DNA of 64,000 nt. It comes from JAFAXD01 sp963760435. GTDB lineage: Bacteria > Pseudomonadota > Alphaproteobacteria > Rhizobiales > Xanthobacteraceae. Below the pieces are notes generated by a model. The model saw nothing but the letters and a program-made list of their open reading frames with translations, did no database searches and was not told the DNA's origin. Shown one piece after another: positions 18,611 to 27,248 of this stretch (positions are counted from its first letter, which is position 1; each line of letters begins with the position of its first letter). Made by a program: the position numbers and the translations under genes. The stretch lies in assembly GCA_963760435.1 (NCBI GenBank), contig CAVXDE010000031.1, forward strand, positions 186,001 through 250,000, written 5' to 3'.

Positions 18611-18922
18611 TCAAGTTAGTGTTGTCGAGCGTGCCGGTGAGGCCGTACGCCTTTCTGACCACTCTTTTCTGGGATGTAACCGAAGTCCAGGAATGTCTTC
18701 GTCTTCGGTGAACTCTATGCCAGCGGCTTCAAGCTGCGCCTGAACAGCGGCTAGAGCTTTCAGGTCCTTACCCGATATCTGTCCGTGCCCTTCAATCCAC
18801 TCAAGTGTGAACTCCGGCACATCCGCTTTCTTTGCAAGCGCACGCGCCGTCCAGCCAAGGAATGCCCGTGCAGCTCGGACCTGTGCGCCGGATATCGGAT
18901 CTCGCTTAGGCGGTGATTTCAT
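18611..18922 (-). CDS. XRE-type helix-turn-helix protein
   Basis: 103 residues; helix-turn-helix of the Cro/CI type at about 10-65: SGAQVRAARAFLGWTARALA, then KKADVPEFTLEWIEGHGQ and a final LEAAGIEFTEDE. The last 25 residues are basic and may run past the natural end. Its start overlaps the stop of the 82-residue membrane protein by four bases, so the two are coupled. It is likely a DNA-binding regulator of unknown target. Confidence 0.75.
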   Translation of the reverse strand: MKSPPKRDPISGAQVRAARAFLGWTARALAKKADVPEFTLEWIEGHGQISGKDLKALAAVQAQLEAAGIEFTEDEDIPGLRLHPRKEWSERRTASPARSTTLT

Positions 18923-19167
18923 CGTGCAATTGGTGGCGCTTCAGGTGCCGGTGGTCTCGCGGTTGGAGCAGGGACAGGATCGACCTGCGGTGAGAACTCC
19001 TTGTACGCATCGCTGATAAACGGCGCTTCCCTCCAGCCGGACCAAAAAACGAAGGCGCAGAAGATAATCGAGAAAACCAGCGTTCCGATCGTCAGTGCGC
19101 GGGGCACTACCTCGGGCTCGCTCAGCCGTCTCCATTCCTCGCCTTGTGAATCGGAGACCATCACCAT
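18919..19167 (-). CDS. small single-pass membrane protein, 82 residues
   Basis: A soluble N-terminus, one membrane helix (IGTLVFSIIFCAFVFWSGWRE) and a Pro/Ala-rich tail. The helix and following residues resemble those of the 86-residue protein at 21190-21450 (MFSLAFCALVFHAGWKE), so the two are paralogues. It is followed by the XRE gene with a four-base overlap. Function unknown. A palindrome lies 54 bases upstream. Confidence 0.6.
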   Translation of the reverse strand: MVMVSDSQGEEWRRLSEPEVVPRALTIGTLVFSIIFCAFVFWSGWREAPFISDAYKEFSPQVDPVPAPTARPPAPEAPPIAR

Positions 19168-19220
19168 AGGGACCCCTTCAAGTACTCAACGAGGGTTTAC
19201 CGGTAAAGTGAGCCGGTGGC

Positions 19221-19234
19221 GTGATTTAAATCAC
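19221..19234. promoter_or_regulatory. perfect 14-bp palindrome, FNR/FixK-like
   Basis: GTGATTTAAATCAC. The core TGAT-N4-ATCA is the FNR/FixK half-site pattern with G in place of the first T. It lies 54 bases upstream of the small membrane protein gene (start 19167). It is a candidate operator only. Confidence 0.4.
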
Positions 19235-19555
19235 AAAATGTCGTTTTCCTCGACTTCATCAACAGCGACCGCGCTTGCAATGGCGCGGCTTCTGCAGTCG
19301 TCCGGTAGCGCTCAAATCACGCCTTAGGGAAGCGCACCGCGACTTCGTCGACGAATTCAACCTCGTCCTCGCCACGCCAAGGCAGGGCTCGGCGTTCTGG
19401 TGTGCATTCGATTCAACCGACCAGGTGTTGGGGTGAGCAGTATTTGCTGCGGCGCAGATTCCGGTCTTGAACTCAGCACGTCAGTTCGCGAAGACCCAGC
19501 GAGTGGAACCCAGCCGAGTCCTGCTTCTCGGATCGGATCGTGAGCGGACCTAGGT
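19235..19555. other. gap without a supported gene
   Basis: Short frames only; no recognisable protein. It separates the small membrane/XRE pair from the end of the beta-barrel gene. Confidence 0.4.
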
Positions 19556-20965
19556 TCAGAACTTTGTCGAGCCACCGAGCGACACAAAATCTGTCGAGAA
19601 CGAAGCGCCGGGGAAATTCGAATAGAGATTTTGGTGGGTGTAGTTTACGGTGAGTCCCCAGTTCTGCCAGATCTTGAATGTCACGCCACCGATAAGACTC
19701 AAAAGATCGTCTTGACGGCTTGAAGTCAGGTACTGGAGATGATTGTCGGAGACGGTCGCTGAAAAGGTCAACAGTCGACTAAAGTCCCATGTGCCAAGCA
19801 AACTCACCGTGGTGTTGATCGTCACGGAGCCCGGCAGCAGTCCTGCCGTGGGGGCGATGATGGGCTGTGGTACTCCAACTCCTGTGGTGTTGATGAAGTC
19901 GGACGTGCCGAACGCCCGATCGGCTGTGAGCGTAAACGTCAAGAGCGGGGTCGGCAGCCAGGACAGGCGACCACCCGCGACTGGGATTGAGGTCGTGGCG
20001 ATTGCCGGATTCGCGAACCACTGCGTGGCGTAGCCGGCGTAAATCTCTCCCTTGAACAGGCTGATCCGATCAAATCCAATGCCGCCAACGAGGCGATAGC
20101 CTTCCGAGTTCAAACTGGATGCTTGATAGCGTTGCCAGTTGTAGGTCGGTTCCACATACGTATAGGTGATCGGCGTGATATAGTAGCCAATGCGTCCGTT
20201 GGCCGTCGACACTGTGCCATTTTGGAACTGCTCATTGATTGTATTACCGAGGTTGTCGTGAAGATCCTGGTAAGCCGTCCCGGTGATGCTGCCGCCGACG
20301 GCGGTGAAGAAGGCGCCAAAATACTTTTGCAGCGAGGTTGATCCGTAGCCTTGAGTGTATTTGAGCGGAGTCGTCAGAAACACGTTAGTCGGTGCAAGGT
20401 TGGCGGCAAAACCGGAATATTGCTGGTTCTCCGTTCCCTGCGCCTGAACCCGGAAGATGAGATCGCGCTGGATCTCCCAAACGTGGACAACGCCGGCGGT
20501 CGTTGCGACCACATCGACGCGTTCAAGGCTCGGATAATAGCGAATATCGCCGACGCCATAGAGCAAGGTGCGCTGGATGCCGGTGTTGTGCTCGGCGATA
20601 ACCTGCGGCAGAAATTGCGGCCCACAGGCCTGTTGCTGATTGTTTGGCGTAGAGTTCACGTTCCAGGCGCAGGCACCCGCAGCACCCATACCGCCATAGA
20701 TCAACCAATCCAGGAATTGATAGGCGCCTTCCGCGGATTGAGGTCGCGGATCGCCACCAAGCCGCGCGACGGTCGCTGTCAATGACTCGGCTGGCGCATA
20801 GAAAACCTGCGCTTGAGGCACGGCCGGAGCCTGTCCTTGTGGAGGCAGTGCCGGCGTCTGCGCGTGGACGACTTGTACAGCAAGAAGCAACATTGTGAGA
20901 GCACAGAGCAGGCGGCAGGCCACAATGCGCCAGCCGTTATCTTGGCTCTGTGCGGCAATGGCCAT
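19556..20965 (-). CDS. outer membrane beta-barrel protein
   Basis: From the Met at 20965 there is a signal peptide (hydrophobic run LLCALTMLLLAVQVVHA, cleavage before QTP), a Pro/Gln-rich linker, and about 400 residues of alternating aromatic and polar strands. It ends in Phe, as outer membrane barrels do (FVSLGGSTKF). Several regular strands are visible, such as WGLTVNYTHQNLYSNF. Barrels of this kind occur beside EPS export genes, so a role in polymer secretion or surface attachment is likely (inference). The frame is open up to 21064, but the Met at 20965 fits the signal peptide best. Confidence 0.82.
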   Translation of the reverse strand: MAIAAQSQDNGWRIVACRLLCALTMLLLAVQVVHAQTPALPPQGQAPAVPQAQVFYAPAESLTATVARLGGDPRPQSAEGAYQFLDWLIYGGMGAAGACAWNVNSTPNNQQQACGPQFLPQVIAEHNTGIQRTLLYGVGDIRYYPSLERVDVVATTAGVVHVWEIQRDLIFRVQAQGTENQQYSGFAANLAPTNVFLTTPLKYTQGYGSTSLQKYFGAFFTAVGGSITGTAYQDLHDNLGNTINEQFQNGTVSTANGRIGYYITPITYTYVEPTYNWQRYQASSLNSEGYRLVGGIGFDRISLFKGEIYAGYATQWFANPAIATTSIPVAGGRLSWLPTPLLTFTLTADRAFGTSDFINTTGVGVPQPIIAPTAGLLPGSVTINTTVSLLGTWDFSRLLTFSATVSDNHLQYLTSSRQDDLLSLIGGVTFKIWQNWGLTVNYTHQNLYSNFPGASFSTDFVSLGGSTKF

Positions 20966-21189
20966 CGATCCTGTCCCCTCCTCGGCCCCTCGGCCGAGCC
21001 CCGCATCTACAAAGAACCAGCTCTTACCTATGAACACAAGAAACAGCGGGGCATTTGACCACACGATCAGCTAACATGTTGTGAAAGAGCAACAAACACT
21101 AACGCGCTTTCAAGTAGGGGCGCACATAACGGCTATCGCGTGGTCAAGCCTCCGATCAACACGGCACACCGTTCCCGAGTGATGCCGTC

Positions 21190-21450
21190 CTACGGCGCGT
21201 TGCTCAGGTGCGATGCTACGGCACGGCAGCTCGATAAGCCATGCAACGCGCATTTCTCAAGCGCGGCAATTTCCTTCCAGCCGGCGTGGAAAACAAGCGC
21301 GCAGAATGCAAGTGAGAACATCAGCATTCCTAGCGTCAATCGTCGTTGCCAAGCCGAATGATTGGGTACCCGCAAAGCTTGCTCATACGGGTCGAGCATC
21401 GAAAGCTCGATCGCCTGATCTATCTGCGTTCGCCTTCCGGCCATCTCCAT
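21190..21450 (-). CDS. small single-pass membrane protein, paralogue of the 82-residue protein
   Basis: 86 residues; soluble N-terminus (QIDQAIELSMLDPYEQALRV), one membrane helix (LTLGMLMFSLAFCALVFHAG), short Cys-containing tail. The sequence after the helix (WKEI) matches the WREA of the protein at 18919-19167. It is on the same strand as, and upstream of, the beta-barrel gene. Function unknown. Confidence 0.55.
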   Translation of the reverse strand: MEMAGRRTQIDQAIELSMLDPYEQALRVPNHSAWQRRLTLGMLMFSLAFCALVFHAGWKEIAALEKCALHGLSSCRAVASHLSNAP

Positions 21451-21717
21451 CTTTCACCCCCTCGCAGGGGCAGTGTGCCCCAGATCCCCGTTTACAACGT
21501 CGTTATGGATGGAGGCGGGATTGAGATAGGCCGTCCGGACGGGAGCGAAATAAGCGAGCTGTTGCCTGCGTGCATCAGCTACAAGCTGTGACCGGGCCTG
21601 ACCGAAGTCCGCGGCCATGGCGGTGCGAGGCGCGGGAATCCCACAATTGGTTCGGCAAGACTTGGAAAACAGGCGAGCGAGCATCCGACGGCATACGCGC
21701 GCAACGGGCAACTGTCG

Positions 21718-21969
21718 CTAAGCGCTAAAGCTCTGTACGGCTCTAGCAGCCGCGCCAACAGCGAAATGCTTGCAAACGCGGCGGCAGACCACGACTGGCG
21801 CACCAGGCGCCCACGACGACTGGAGCAGCCGGAGCGACCATGGCCGATGCTGGTGGTGCCACCACGCTAGGTGCTGCTGGTGCGACCACGACAGGACGAT
21901 TCGGAACACATACGCGACGCTGGCGAGAAGAACGGCCGCTGCTAACGCAAAGCGCTTGCTCTCAATCAT
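21718..21969 (-). CDS. possible short membrane-anchored Ala/Pro/Val-rich protein, probably frameshifted
   Basis: The ATG at 21969 gives a good membrane helix (KRFALAAAVLLASVAYVFRI). The rest of this frame has odd composition, whereas the next frame reads VVVAPAAPSVVAPPASAMVA, typical of an Ala/Pro/Val linker. One indel near 21890 would fuse them. I do not recognise a family; the call is weak. Confidence 0.3.
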   Translation of the reverse strand: MIESKRFALAAAVLLASVAYVFRIVLSWSHQQHLAWWHHQHRPWSLRLLQSSWAPGAPVVVCRRVCKHFAVGAAARAVQSFSA

Positions 21970-22157
21970 GTTTAATTAATTACCCCTGACGAGTCGCCCC
22001 ATTGCGATCCATCAACGAGATCGAGCCCGCGCGCGGCAGGGTGCCGGAACGAGCGAGTCTCGGCGACGGCCAAAACGAAAAGCCTCGGCAATCGGACCAC
22101 GATCGCCGGGGCGGAGAGGCATGTTGCTGAGGCGATGAACCGGCTGCGGGGGTAGCG

Positions 22158-22367
22158 ATGACGGACTTGGTCGAGCGCTGCGTGCGCTATCTGTTGCAAA
22201 TCGAGTGTCGCCGCTGCGGCGCTCTGGTTTATCCACATGAGGACGGGGCCAAGCGCCTGGTCGAAGGCCTCATCGAGTACAATGAGGTGGCCAGTATCGA
22301 GGACCTCAAGACGCATACCGATCACATCTGCAGCGCATGCGATCACGTGCTGAGCAAGGATGACTGA
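22158..22367 (+). CDS. small zinc-ribbon-like protein, 69 residues
   Basis: Two CxxC pairs: IECRRCGALVY near residue 17 and HICSACDHVLS near 58, with a helical middle. A purine-rich site (GCGGGGG) precedes the ATG. This is probably a small metal-binding protein. It stands alone, is intact, and its partner is unknown. The 69-residue protein at 23867 has a similar layout. Confidence 0.65.
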   Translation: MTDLVERCVRYLLQIECRRCGALVYPHEDGAKRLVEGLIEYNEVASIEDLKTHTDHICSACDHVLSKDD

Positions 22368-22679
22368 GGACTCACCGCACCCAGCGGGCGCGGACGAACT
22401 TACGTAACGCTTCCATCGCCGCCTCCATCCAAAAGGCCAAGGTGCACCACCGGTTGCGCTGGCGCGGCCATGATCCATTTGGCATCAGGCTCGACTGGCG
22501 ACGCGGTGCGGAGCACGAAAAACCCGACTGCGTAGCAGCCGGGGGATGCACAACTCAATAAGGGTGGCTTGCCGAGACCCCCGGCAAGCTCGCCTGCTGT
22601 CGTGCCTACCGACCGATATATTTTCTCTTACAATAGCTCATTCTAAGAGTTTAGTGGCCGATACTGACGGAAATCATTG
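22368..22679. other. gap without a supported gene
   Basis: No coding region recognised. An inverted CTTGCCG/CGGCAAG pair around 22568-22590 (GCTTGCCGAGACCCCCGGCAAGC) could form a 7-8 base hairpin. Confidence 0.4.
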
Positions 22680-23099
22680 ATGGAACCTAAGGCCGAGCTC
22701 TACCGGGATAACGCGGGGCGATGGGAACGGCGAGCAGAAAACGAGCGGGGACAAAACGCTCGCAAATGGCAGCTCACAGTTGCGCGCGCTTATCGGATCT
22801 TAGCGACCGAGGCGGAAAGCGCGCTCCAGCAAGTCACTGCCGCCAAACCCGCATTTTCTTGGAGTTGCTGGTTCGCGCCAAATAACGAACGACTCGAAAC
22901 TGCCGAACGGTACGTGTTAGATGGTTGCCGCATCGTTGCCGAACAGCGTGGCAAGGTTAGCCAACTGAAAGATCAGGGCCACCATTTCGCCGAAGCCGAA
23001 AAGACACTCAAGCTGCTCGAAGAGTGTCTGACGCAGTTTGAGAATCAACTCAAGCTGCTTCAGCTGCCTTCAAACCCAACAGCAGGCTTTATATTCTGA
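22680..23099 (+). CDS. hypothetical helical protein, 139 residues
   Basis: The ATG at 22680 is preferred over the TTG one codon earlier. The product is mostly amphipathic helix (ARKWQLTVARAYRILATEAE, FAEAEKTLKLLEECLTQFEN) with a central WSCWFAPNNE. There is no signal peptide. I do not recognise a family; composition and length support a real gene. Confidence 0.55.
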   Translation: MEPKAELYRDNAGRWERRAENERGQNARKWQLTVARAYRILATEAESALQQVTAAKPAFSWSCWFAPNNERLETAERYVLDGCRIVAEQRGKVSQLKDQGHHFAEAEKTLKLLEECLTQFENQLKLLQLPSNPTAGFIF

Positions 23100-23310
23100 A
23101 TCCACCTAGCGTCTGCGCTGGAGTAGCCTTGGCTCCCTAAGCTCGCGCCACCTCCTGTTGGACCGGGTTCTCAGAGGTACAAAGCCGTCTGAGATTCCAT
23201 TTATCAACCAACGAAGTTCGAGTTGGTGGATCAACCTCAAAACCGCAAAAGCTCTCGGTCTCGAATTCCGTCGGACGTCCTTGCCCGCGCCGACGGGATG
23301 ATGGAGTAAC

Positions 23311-23350
23311 CAAGCACCCGCGCGGCCCCACCGATGCCGCTCGGCAATGC
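23311..23350 (+). repeat. dispersed intergenic repeat, copy 1
   Basis: A 40-base GC-rich unit: AGCACCCG, then GGCCC, then CCGATGCCGCTCGGCAA, in which CCGA and TCGG can pair. Related copies are at 23661, 24101 and 24331. Confidence 0.5.
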
Positions 23351-23660
23351 TGGCCATAGTGCTTGGCGGCACGCATCCTTGAGGCAGCGAACCGGCGACC
23401 GAAAGCGTGGCGCCGGAGAACAATCGCGGCCGGCGAAAAGCGAGGACAAAGTCTCTGTGGAGTACTTAAGGGCGATTTCAGTTCGCGAAGATGTCGCCTA
23501 TGCAACAGGGTTTTATGCGTTCAATGGGGTTCGGAACGGCCAAATGAGAAAGGCTCAAGCCGGGTTCACGATTGCCCACCACCATTCTGCGGCCGTTCTG
23601 CAACGGCTTCAGCCGAGAGGAGGTTAGCCCTCACGCCCGCAGACAAGATCGTTGAATAAA

Positions 23661-23700
23661 AAGGCACGCGCCCGGCCCGCCTATGGCGCTCGGCAACATG
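23661..23700 (+). repeat. dispersed intergenic repeat, copy 2
   Basis: AGGCACGCGCCCGGCCCGCC, then TATGGCGCTCGGCAACA; the same order of blocks as copy 1. Confidence 0.5.
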
Positions 23701-23866
23701 CGCGTGTTCGCGCCTTGTTTGTCACGAAATGATAACTTTTTGTCGTAAAATGAAAAGCACGCCGCGTACTAGGTCCATCAGCCTTCAATTGCGAGTCTCT
23801 GCCGAGTTCGTGCCACAGAGACAGCGAGTTGATCTGTGAAGTGGTGGCAAGCACTGAGGGGCTGCC

Positions 23867-24076
23867 ATGAACAACGTCATCCGATTTCCCAGTCGAAGAC
23901 CGGAAGCCTGTCACATTTGCGAAGCATGGCCCAAAGGCCGCCGGGAACGTCTCCTAATCGAGAACATCCCTTTGAAGGAGGCCGTCTGCGATGACTGCTT
24001 GTTAGCGTTCTGGGAAGACCTGATGGCTACCGAACCGAGCCAACGGGGAACGAGGGCCACCCAGTTCTGGCGCTGA
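23867..24076 (+). CDS. small CxxC protein, 69 residues
   Basis: Two Cys pairs, ACHICEAWPKGRRE near 15 and EAVCDDCLLAFWEDL near 40, suggest a metal-binding knuckle. GAGGGG lies a few bases before the ATG. The N-terminus MNNVIRFPSRR is basic. It resembles the 22158 gene in size and Cys spacing but not in sequence. Function unknown. Confidence 0.6.
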   Translation: MNNVIRFPSRRPEACHICEAWPKGRRERLLIENIPLKEAVCDDCLLAFWEDLMATEPSQRGTRATQFWR

Positions 24077-24100
24077 AGACGCCAGCAGCGTCGCGAAGCG

Positions 24101-24140
24101 AAGACCGCTTCCGGTCCACGGCGGACGCTCGGCAACACGA
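24101..24140 (+). repeat. dispersed intergenic repeat, copy 3 (partial)
   Basis: Ends GGCGGACGCTCGGCAACA, matching the right half of copies 1, 2 and 4; the left half has diverged. It directly precedes the 59-residue gene. Confidence 0.4.
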
Positions 24141-24319
24141 TGAACGCGGAAGAGTATCGCACCTTAGCGGCACAGGAAGCCCTCGCGAAGGCGGCCGTTT
24201 CCAATGCAAGCAGGGCTCAACATTACGCGATGGCTGCCTACTACACGCGCTTAGCAGAGGCGAAGGAACGATTGGTGACCGTGACGAAGATTATCACCAG
24301 AGACGCCAGCGACGTGTAG
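24140..24319 (+). CDS. small Ala-rich helical protein, 59 residues
   Basis: The frame reads MNAEEYRTLAAQEALAKAAV, then HYAMAAYYTRLAEAKERL, ending TRDASDV. It is wholly helical and Ala-rich; no family recognised. It follows the CxxC gene on the same strand after 63 bases. The Shine-Dalgarno site is weak; regular composition is the main support. Confidence 0.45.
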   Translation: MNAEEYRTLAAQEALAKAAVSNASRAQHYAMAAYYTRLAEAKERLVTVTKIITRDASDV

Positions 24320-24330
24320 GGATAGCCTCT

Positions 24331-24370
24331 CTCAGGCACCCACCCGCCCGCCGATGACGCTCAGCGACAC
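24331..24370 (+). repeat. dispersed intergenic repeat, copy 4
   Basis: CTCAGGCACCCACCCGCCCG, then CCGATGACGCTCAGCGACA; same blocks as copies 1 and 2 with a few changes. It ends 19 bases before the stop of the Crp/Fnr gene. Confidence 0.5.
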
Positions 24371-24388
24371 CGGCGAGCTTGGGGTCTT

Positions 24389-25066
24389 CTACAGATGGCC
24401 CTCGCGCTCAAGCGCCGATTTGCTCTCGAGGCAATAGCAGCCGGAGATCTGACTGACCAGTTTCCGCCGCTTCCAATCCACAAGGATGCGGTTCAGATTT
24501 TCGCGCGCAATGCCAGCCATAGCGGCAAGATCGGGTTGTTTGAACTTCTGGCGGATCATGATGCGATCCTCACCAACGCTCTCGCCGAAATGCTCGGCCA
24601 GTTCGAGGAGCGTCACCGCGACTCGGCCGCGCAGTGGCAGAAAGCTCTCAGCCGCGATGACATCATTTGTGTCTCGCAAACGTGAGGCAAGCAGCATCAA
24701 AAGATGCTGGTAAAGCTCCGGATGGTTGTCGGCGTATTGATCGAATTTAGGCTTGCTGACGAATAATAGCTCACTGTCACGCAGTGCCAGTACCGAGGCC
24801 GAGCGTGGCAACCCGTCAAGCACCGCGAGCTCACCGACGATCGCGCCCGGTCCCAGGATCGCGAGGATGCGTTCGTCGCCGGATCCGGACACAATGCTGA
24901 CCTTGAGAAGTCCCCTCTCAATCCTGTAACAGCCGTCACCTGGATCATCTGCGACAAAGAGCACCTGGCCTGTCTCGAGGTGGACGGGCTTAGCGTTCGA
25001 AAACAGGAGCGTCGAAAAGCGCTTCGGGAGCGCCGAGAAAAGGTCGATGGTTGCGTTTGCCGGCAT
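24389..25066 (-). CDS. Crp/Fnr-family transcriptional regulator
   Basis: From the Met at 25066 (MPANATIDLFSALPKRFSTL) the protein is about 225 residues. The N-terminal effector domain has ILAILGPGAIVGELAVLDGL and PRSASVLALRDSELLFV, like cAMP-type pockets with Glu and Arg. There are no N-terminal Fe-S cysteines, so it is not FNR-like in sensing. The C-terminal winged helix carries KQPDLAAMAGIARENLNRIL and KRRKLVSQISGCY. It may bind the TGTGA-N6-TCACA site at 7.67 kb and the similar site at 26.09 kb (inference). The frame is open to 25105. Confidence 0.9.
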   Translation of the reverse strand: MPANATIDLFSALPKRFSTLLFSNAKPVHLETGQVLFVADDPGDGCYRIERGLLKVSIVSGSGDERILAILGPGAIVGELAVLDGLPRSASVLALRDSELLFVSKPKFDQYADNHPELYQHLLMLLASRLRDTNDVIAAESFLPLRGRVAVTLLELAEHFGESVGEDRIMIRQKFKQPDLAAMAGIARENLNRILVDWKRRKLVSQISGCYCLESKSALEREGHL

Positions 25067-25578
25067 GGCAATCTCCCCGCCCCTCAAACGAAGGTGGCGC
25101 AACAACCGCGAGATTACGCAAGGAACCCTGCTTGTGCCAGCACCCGGCCAGGCAATTTAATCATCGCTCTTTAACGAGCACTGTGAACCGGCACGTCTCG
25201 CGTTCAATCGGCCCCCCAATGACAGCTTCGAATGTAAACCGTCCCACAAGTATTGAATTCTGCTTTCCGCCGCGCTCGACACCCTGATCTAACCTTGGCC
25301 CGACGCAGAAGCGCCGTCCTTGACCATCGCTGCGCTGCCGCTCCTTTTCGACCCGGCGACAAATGGGAATACTTCGACGGCAATCCACGCAACGGCCCCG
25401 ACCGGTTGCCCAATGGGCGCTGGCCGGTAACTAAACTACTGCGTTCGCGGCGGCTAACTGTCGGCGACCCAGGTTAGAGGGGGAGTGGCATGCGCGGCAT
25501 GATCCAAATCCGCGAGTGGTTTCCTCAATTGCGCTGTTTGATTTCTCCTGCAGATTACTTATCTGCGGGCTTGCATTG
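25067..25578. other. gap without a supported gene
   Basis: Short frames of no clear character. The region separates the regulator gene (start at its left edge) from the SnoaL-like gene (end at its right edge), both on the minus strand. Confidence 0.35.
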
Positions 25579-26022
25579 CTACGGTCCGCCGTTTTTTTCA
25601 TGCGAGTTATGTTCAGGAATGATTGTCGATTGGTGAAACGCCATCAACCAACGGCCGTGCTGATGAATGAAAATGTTTGTGCCGTAGTTCCGGCTGCTAC
25701 TCACGTCTCCGGTGCAGCTGCGGCGCCGGGACGTTTCGATGCCATGCACCCACGCCACTGGCCCGTTGATGTTGATCGTGTTCACTGTCATCGAAACCGT
25801 GAAGTGGCTGAACCTTGGCCAATAGGTTTCCCAGTTTCGCTTGATTGCGTTCCATCCGACGTGCGTGATCGGGTTCGTGGGCGGCGCGATCAGAATGTTG
25901 TCTGACATACACGACCAGACCTTTTCCATGGCCTGGAGGTCGCGATTAGAGAGCGCCGAATAATAGGCGTTGTTAGCGGCTTTCACGCTGCTGGTGTCGA
26001 TTGTGGATGCGGATTTTGTCAT
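25579..26022 (-). CDS. SnoaL-like (NTF2-fold) protein
   Basis: 147 residues, no signal peptide: AANNAYYSALSNRDLQAMEK, then VWSCMSDNILIAPPTNPITH and AWVHGIE, then FIHQHGRWLMAFHQSTI. This is the compact SnoaL/ketosteroid-isomerase-like fold with unknown substrate; in some species such proteins are Ca/calmodulin-like or DUF4440-type small enzymes. It is intact, on the same strand as the Crp/Fnr gene, and has a CRP-like site 70-85 bases upstream. Confidence 0.75.
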   Translation of the reverse strand: MTKSASTIDTSSVKAANNAYYSALSNRDLQAMEKVWSCMSDNILIAPPTNPITHVGWNAIKRNWETYWPRFSHFTVSMTVNTININGPVAWVHGIETSRRRSCTGDVSSSRNYGTNIFIHQHGRWLMAFHQSTIIPEHNSHEKNGGP

Positions 26023-26091
26023 GGCTCACTCCGAACCAGGACGTGGTTCAGGGATCCGATCGCAGAGTGCCGTTCCGTTAAGCCTCCCCCA

Positions 26092-26107
26092 AGTGACCCT
26101 GATCACA
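26092..26107. promoter_or_regulatory. CRP-like site, AGTGA-N6-TCACA
   Basis: Nine of the ten half-site bases match TGTGA-N6-TCACA. It lies about 70 bases upstream of the start of the SnoaL-like gene (26022, minus strand), a usual position for a CRP-family activator or repressor. Confidence 0.5.
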
Positions 26108-26584
26108 GCCAAAGCAAATTTTTATTGCGCCCTCAGGCCACGGAGCCAGCGATCGCGGTGGGCAGGGTTGTATCGCACTGACCTCCCCCGCTCGTCGCGC
26201 TGCTGGCGTGCGCCTGATCGGCCGTCACAAGGCCGCGGCTTCGCACGGGTGGGGCTGTTGGTCCTGAAAAAGACAGGAAGTCAGCCCGGCAGACGCGGCA
26301 TCAATCGACACGACGATCATGGCACGGGAATAGCCGCTGCCTTTGCCCCTCTCATCTGCTAAGTCGCGGGTCGGCCAGGACTAAAGTGAACCTCCTCTCC
26401 GACGCCTTGGGATCCGGCGAGGCTTCATTTTGCAATGCGCGAATTGATTGCGAGATATGGTTAACTTTCGCAATTTGGTCACGATGTTCGGCGACTTTAC
26501 CGTCGTATCGTCGCTCGGGCTAGCAGGCGGGATCGGCCAGCGCGCGGAGGGTGTGCTGGGCGATCGGGAAGGGGAGCGGGGGTT
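26108..26584. other. gap between divergent genes
   Basis: No recognised gene. It should contain the promoter of the NusG-like gene and the EPS operon. The segment around 26440-26460 is AT-rich (GATATGGTTAAC), but I cannot fix a promoter. Confidence 0.4.
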
Positions 26585-27115
26585 TTGCATTCATTTGACC
26601 GCTTGCAACTCGCCGGGGACGAGCGTTGGTTTCTCGCGCATACGGCGCCGAAAAGTGAGCGGCGGGCCCAATTTCATCTGAACGCACAAGGGTTTCGCAG
26701 CTACGCCCCGTGGATCTTGAAGACGGTGCGGCACGCGCGGCAGTTTCGCAGCGTGCATGCGCCGCTGTTTCCGGGATATCTGTTCCTCATCCTCGATCTT
26801 GGGCGCGACCGCTGGTCGTGCGTGCGTAGCACCGTCGGGGTCGCTTCCATCATCTGCCAGGATCAACGGCCGCTGCCAGTGCCGTCGGGCATCGTAGAAG
26901 GGCTCATCGCGCAGACCGACACCGGCAACGTCGCGCGACTGGATAGCGGGCTCGCCGCGGGGGCGTCGGTACGTATTTTGTCCGGACCTTTTGCGCAATT
27001 CGTGGGAACACTGGAGCGGCTGGACGAGGCAGGGCGGGTCCGGGTTTTGCTTGAGATCATGGGGGCGACGGTGCCGGTCGCGCTGCATCGGGCGGCGTTG
27101 GCGCCAGCAATTTAG
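26585..27115 (+). CDS. NusG-family antiterminator, RfaH/EPS-type paralogue
   Basis: 176 residues from a TTG start preceded by GGGGAGCGGGGG. The NusG N-terminal domain starts WFLAHTAPKSERRAQFHL and has the core FPGYLFLILDLGRDRW; a short C-terminal KOW motif reads ILSGPFAQFVGTLERLDEAG. NusG paralogues such as RfaH ride on RNA polymerase and prevent termination in long operons for surface polysaccharides. Its place right before the EPS operon, with an ops-like element between them, supports this role. Housekeeping NusG is normally near secE and rplK, not here. Confidence 0.88.
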   Translation: MHSFDRLQLAGDERWFLAHTAPKSERRAQFHLNAQGFRSYAPWILKTVRHARQFRSVHAPLFPGYLFLILDLGRDRWSCVRSTVGVASIICQDQRPLPVPSGIVEGLIAQTDTGNVARLDSGLAAGASVRILSGPFAQFVGTLERLDEAGRVRVLLEIMGATVPVALHRAALAPAI

Positions 27116-27221
27116 GGCGGACTTCTCCTTCCAAAGTTCGGGGGGCCGTACATCGGAAGGCTGAAGTACCGAACGAGCGGACAGGTGTGTTGACGCTCGA
27201 AGTGTGCCTAGAAGCGGAAAA

Positions 27222-27245
27222 CGGGTGAAAGAAGTCTTTCACCCG
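27222..27245 (+). promoter_or_regulatory. 10-bp hairpin just before the ops-like element
   Basis: CGGGTGAAAG, loop AAGT, CTTTCACCCG: perfect stem, no T-run. It ends three bases before the ops match. It might be a pause hairpin or a terminator that antitermination overrides. Confidence 0.55.
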
Positions 27246-27248
27246 AGT

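Larger units (their letters stand above)
23100..23866. other. long gap holding two copies of a short repeat, no supported gene
   Basis: The ORFs here have no coding character. Repeat copies lie at 23311-23350 and 23661-23700. Confidence 0.45.

Noticed and set aside
21972..22478. 168-codon minus-strand frame over the small zinc-ribbon gene
   Set aside because: Its sequence is the antisense of the CxxC gene, which has a good ribosome site.
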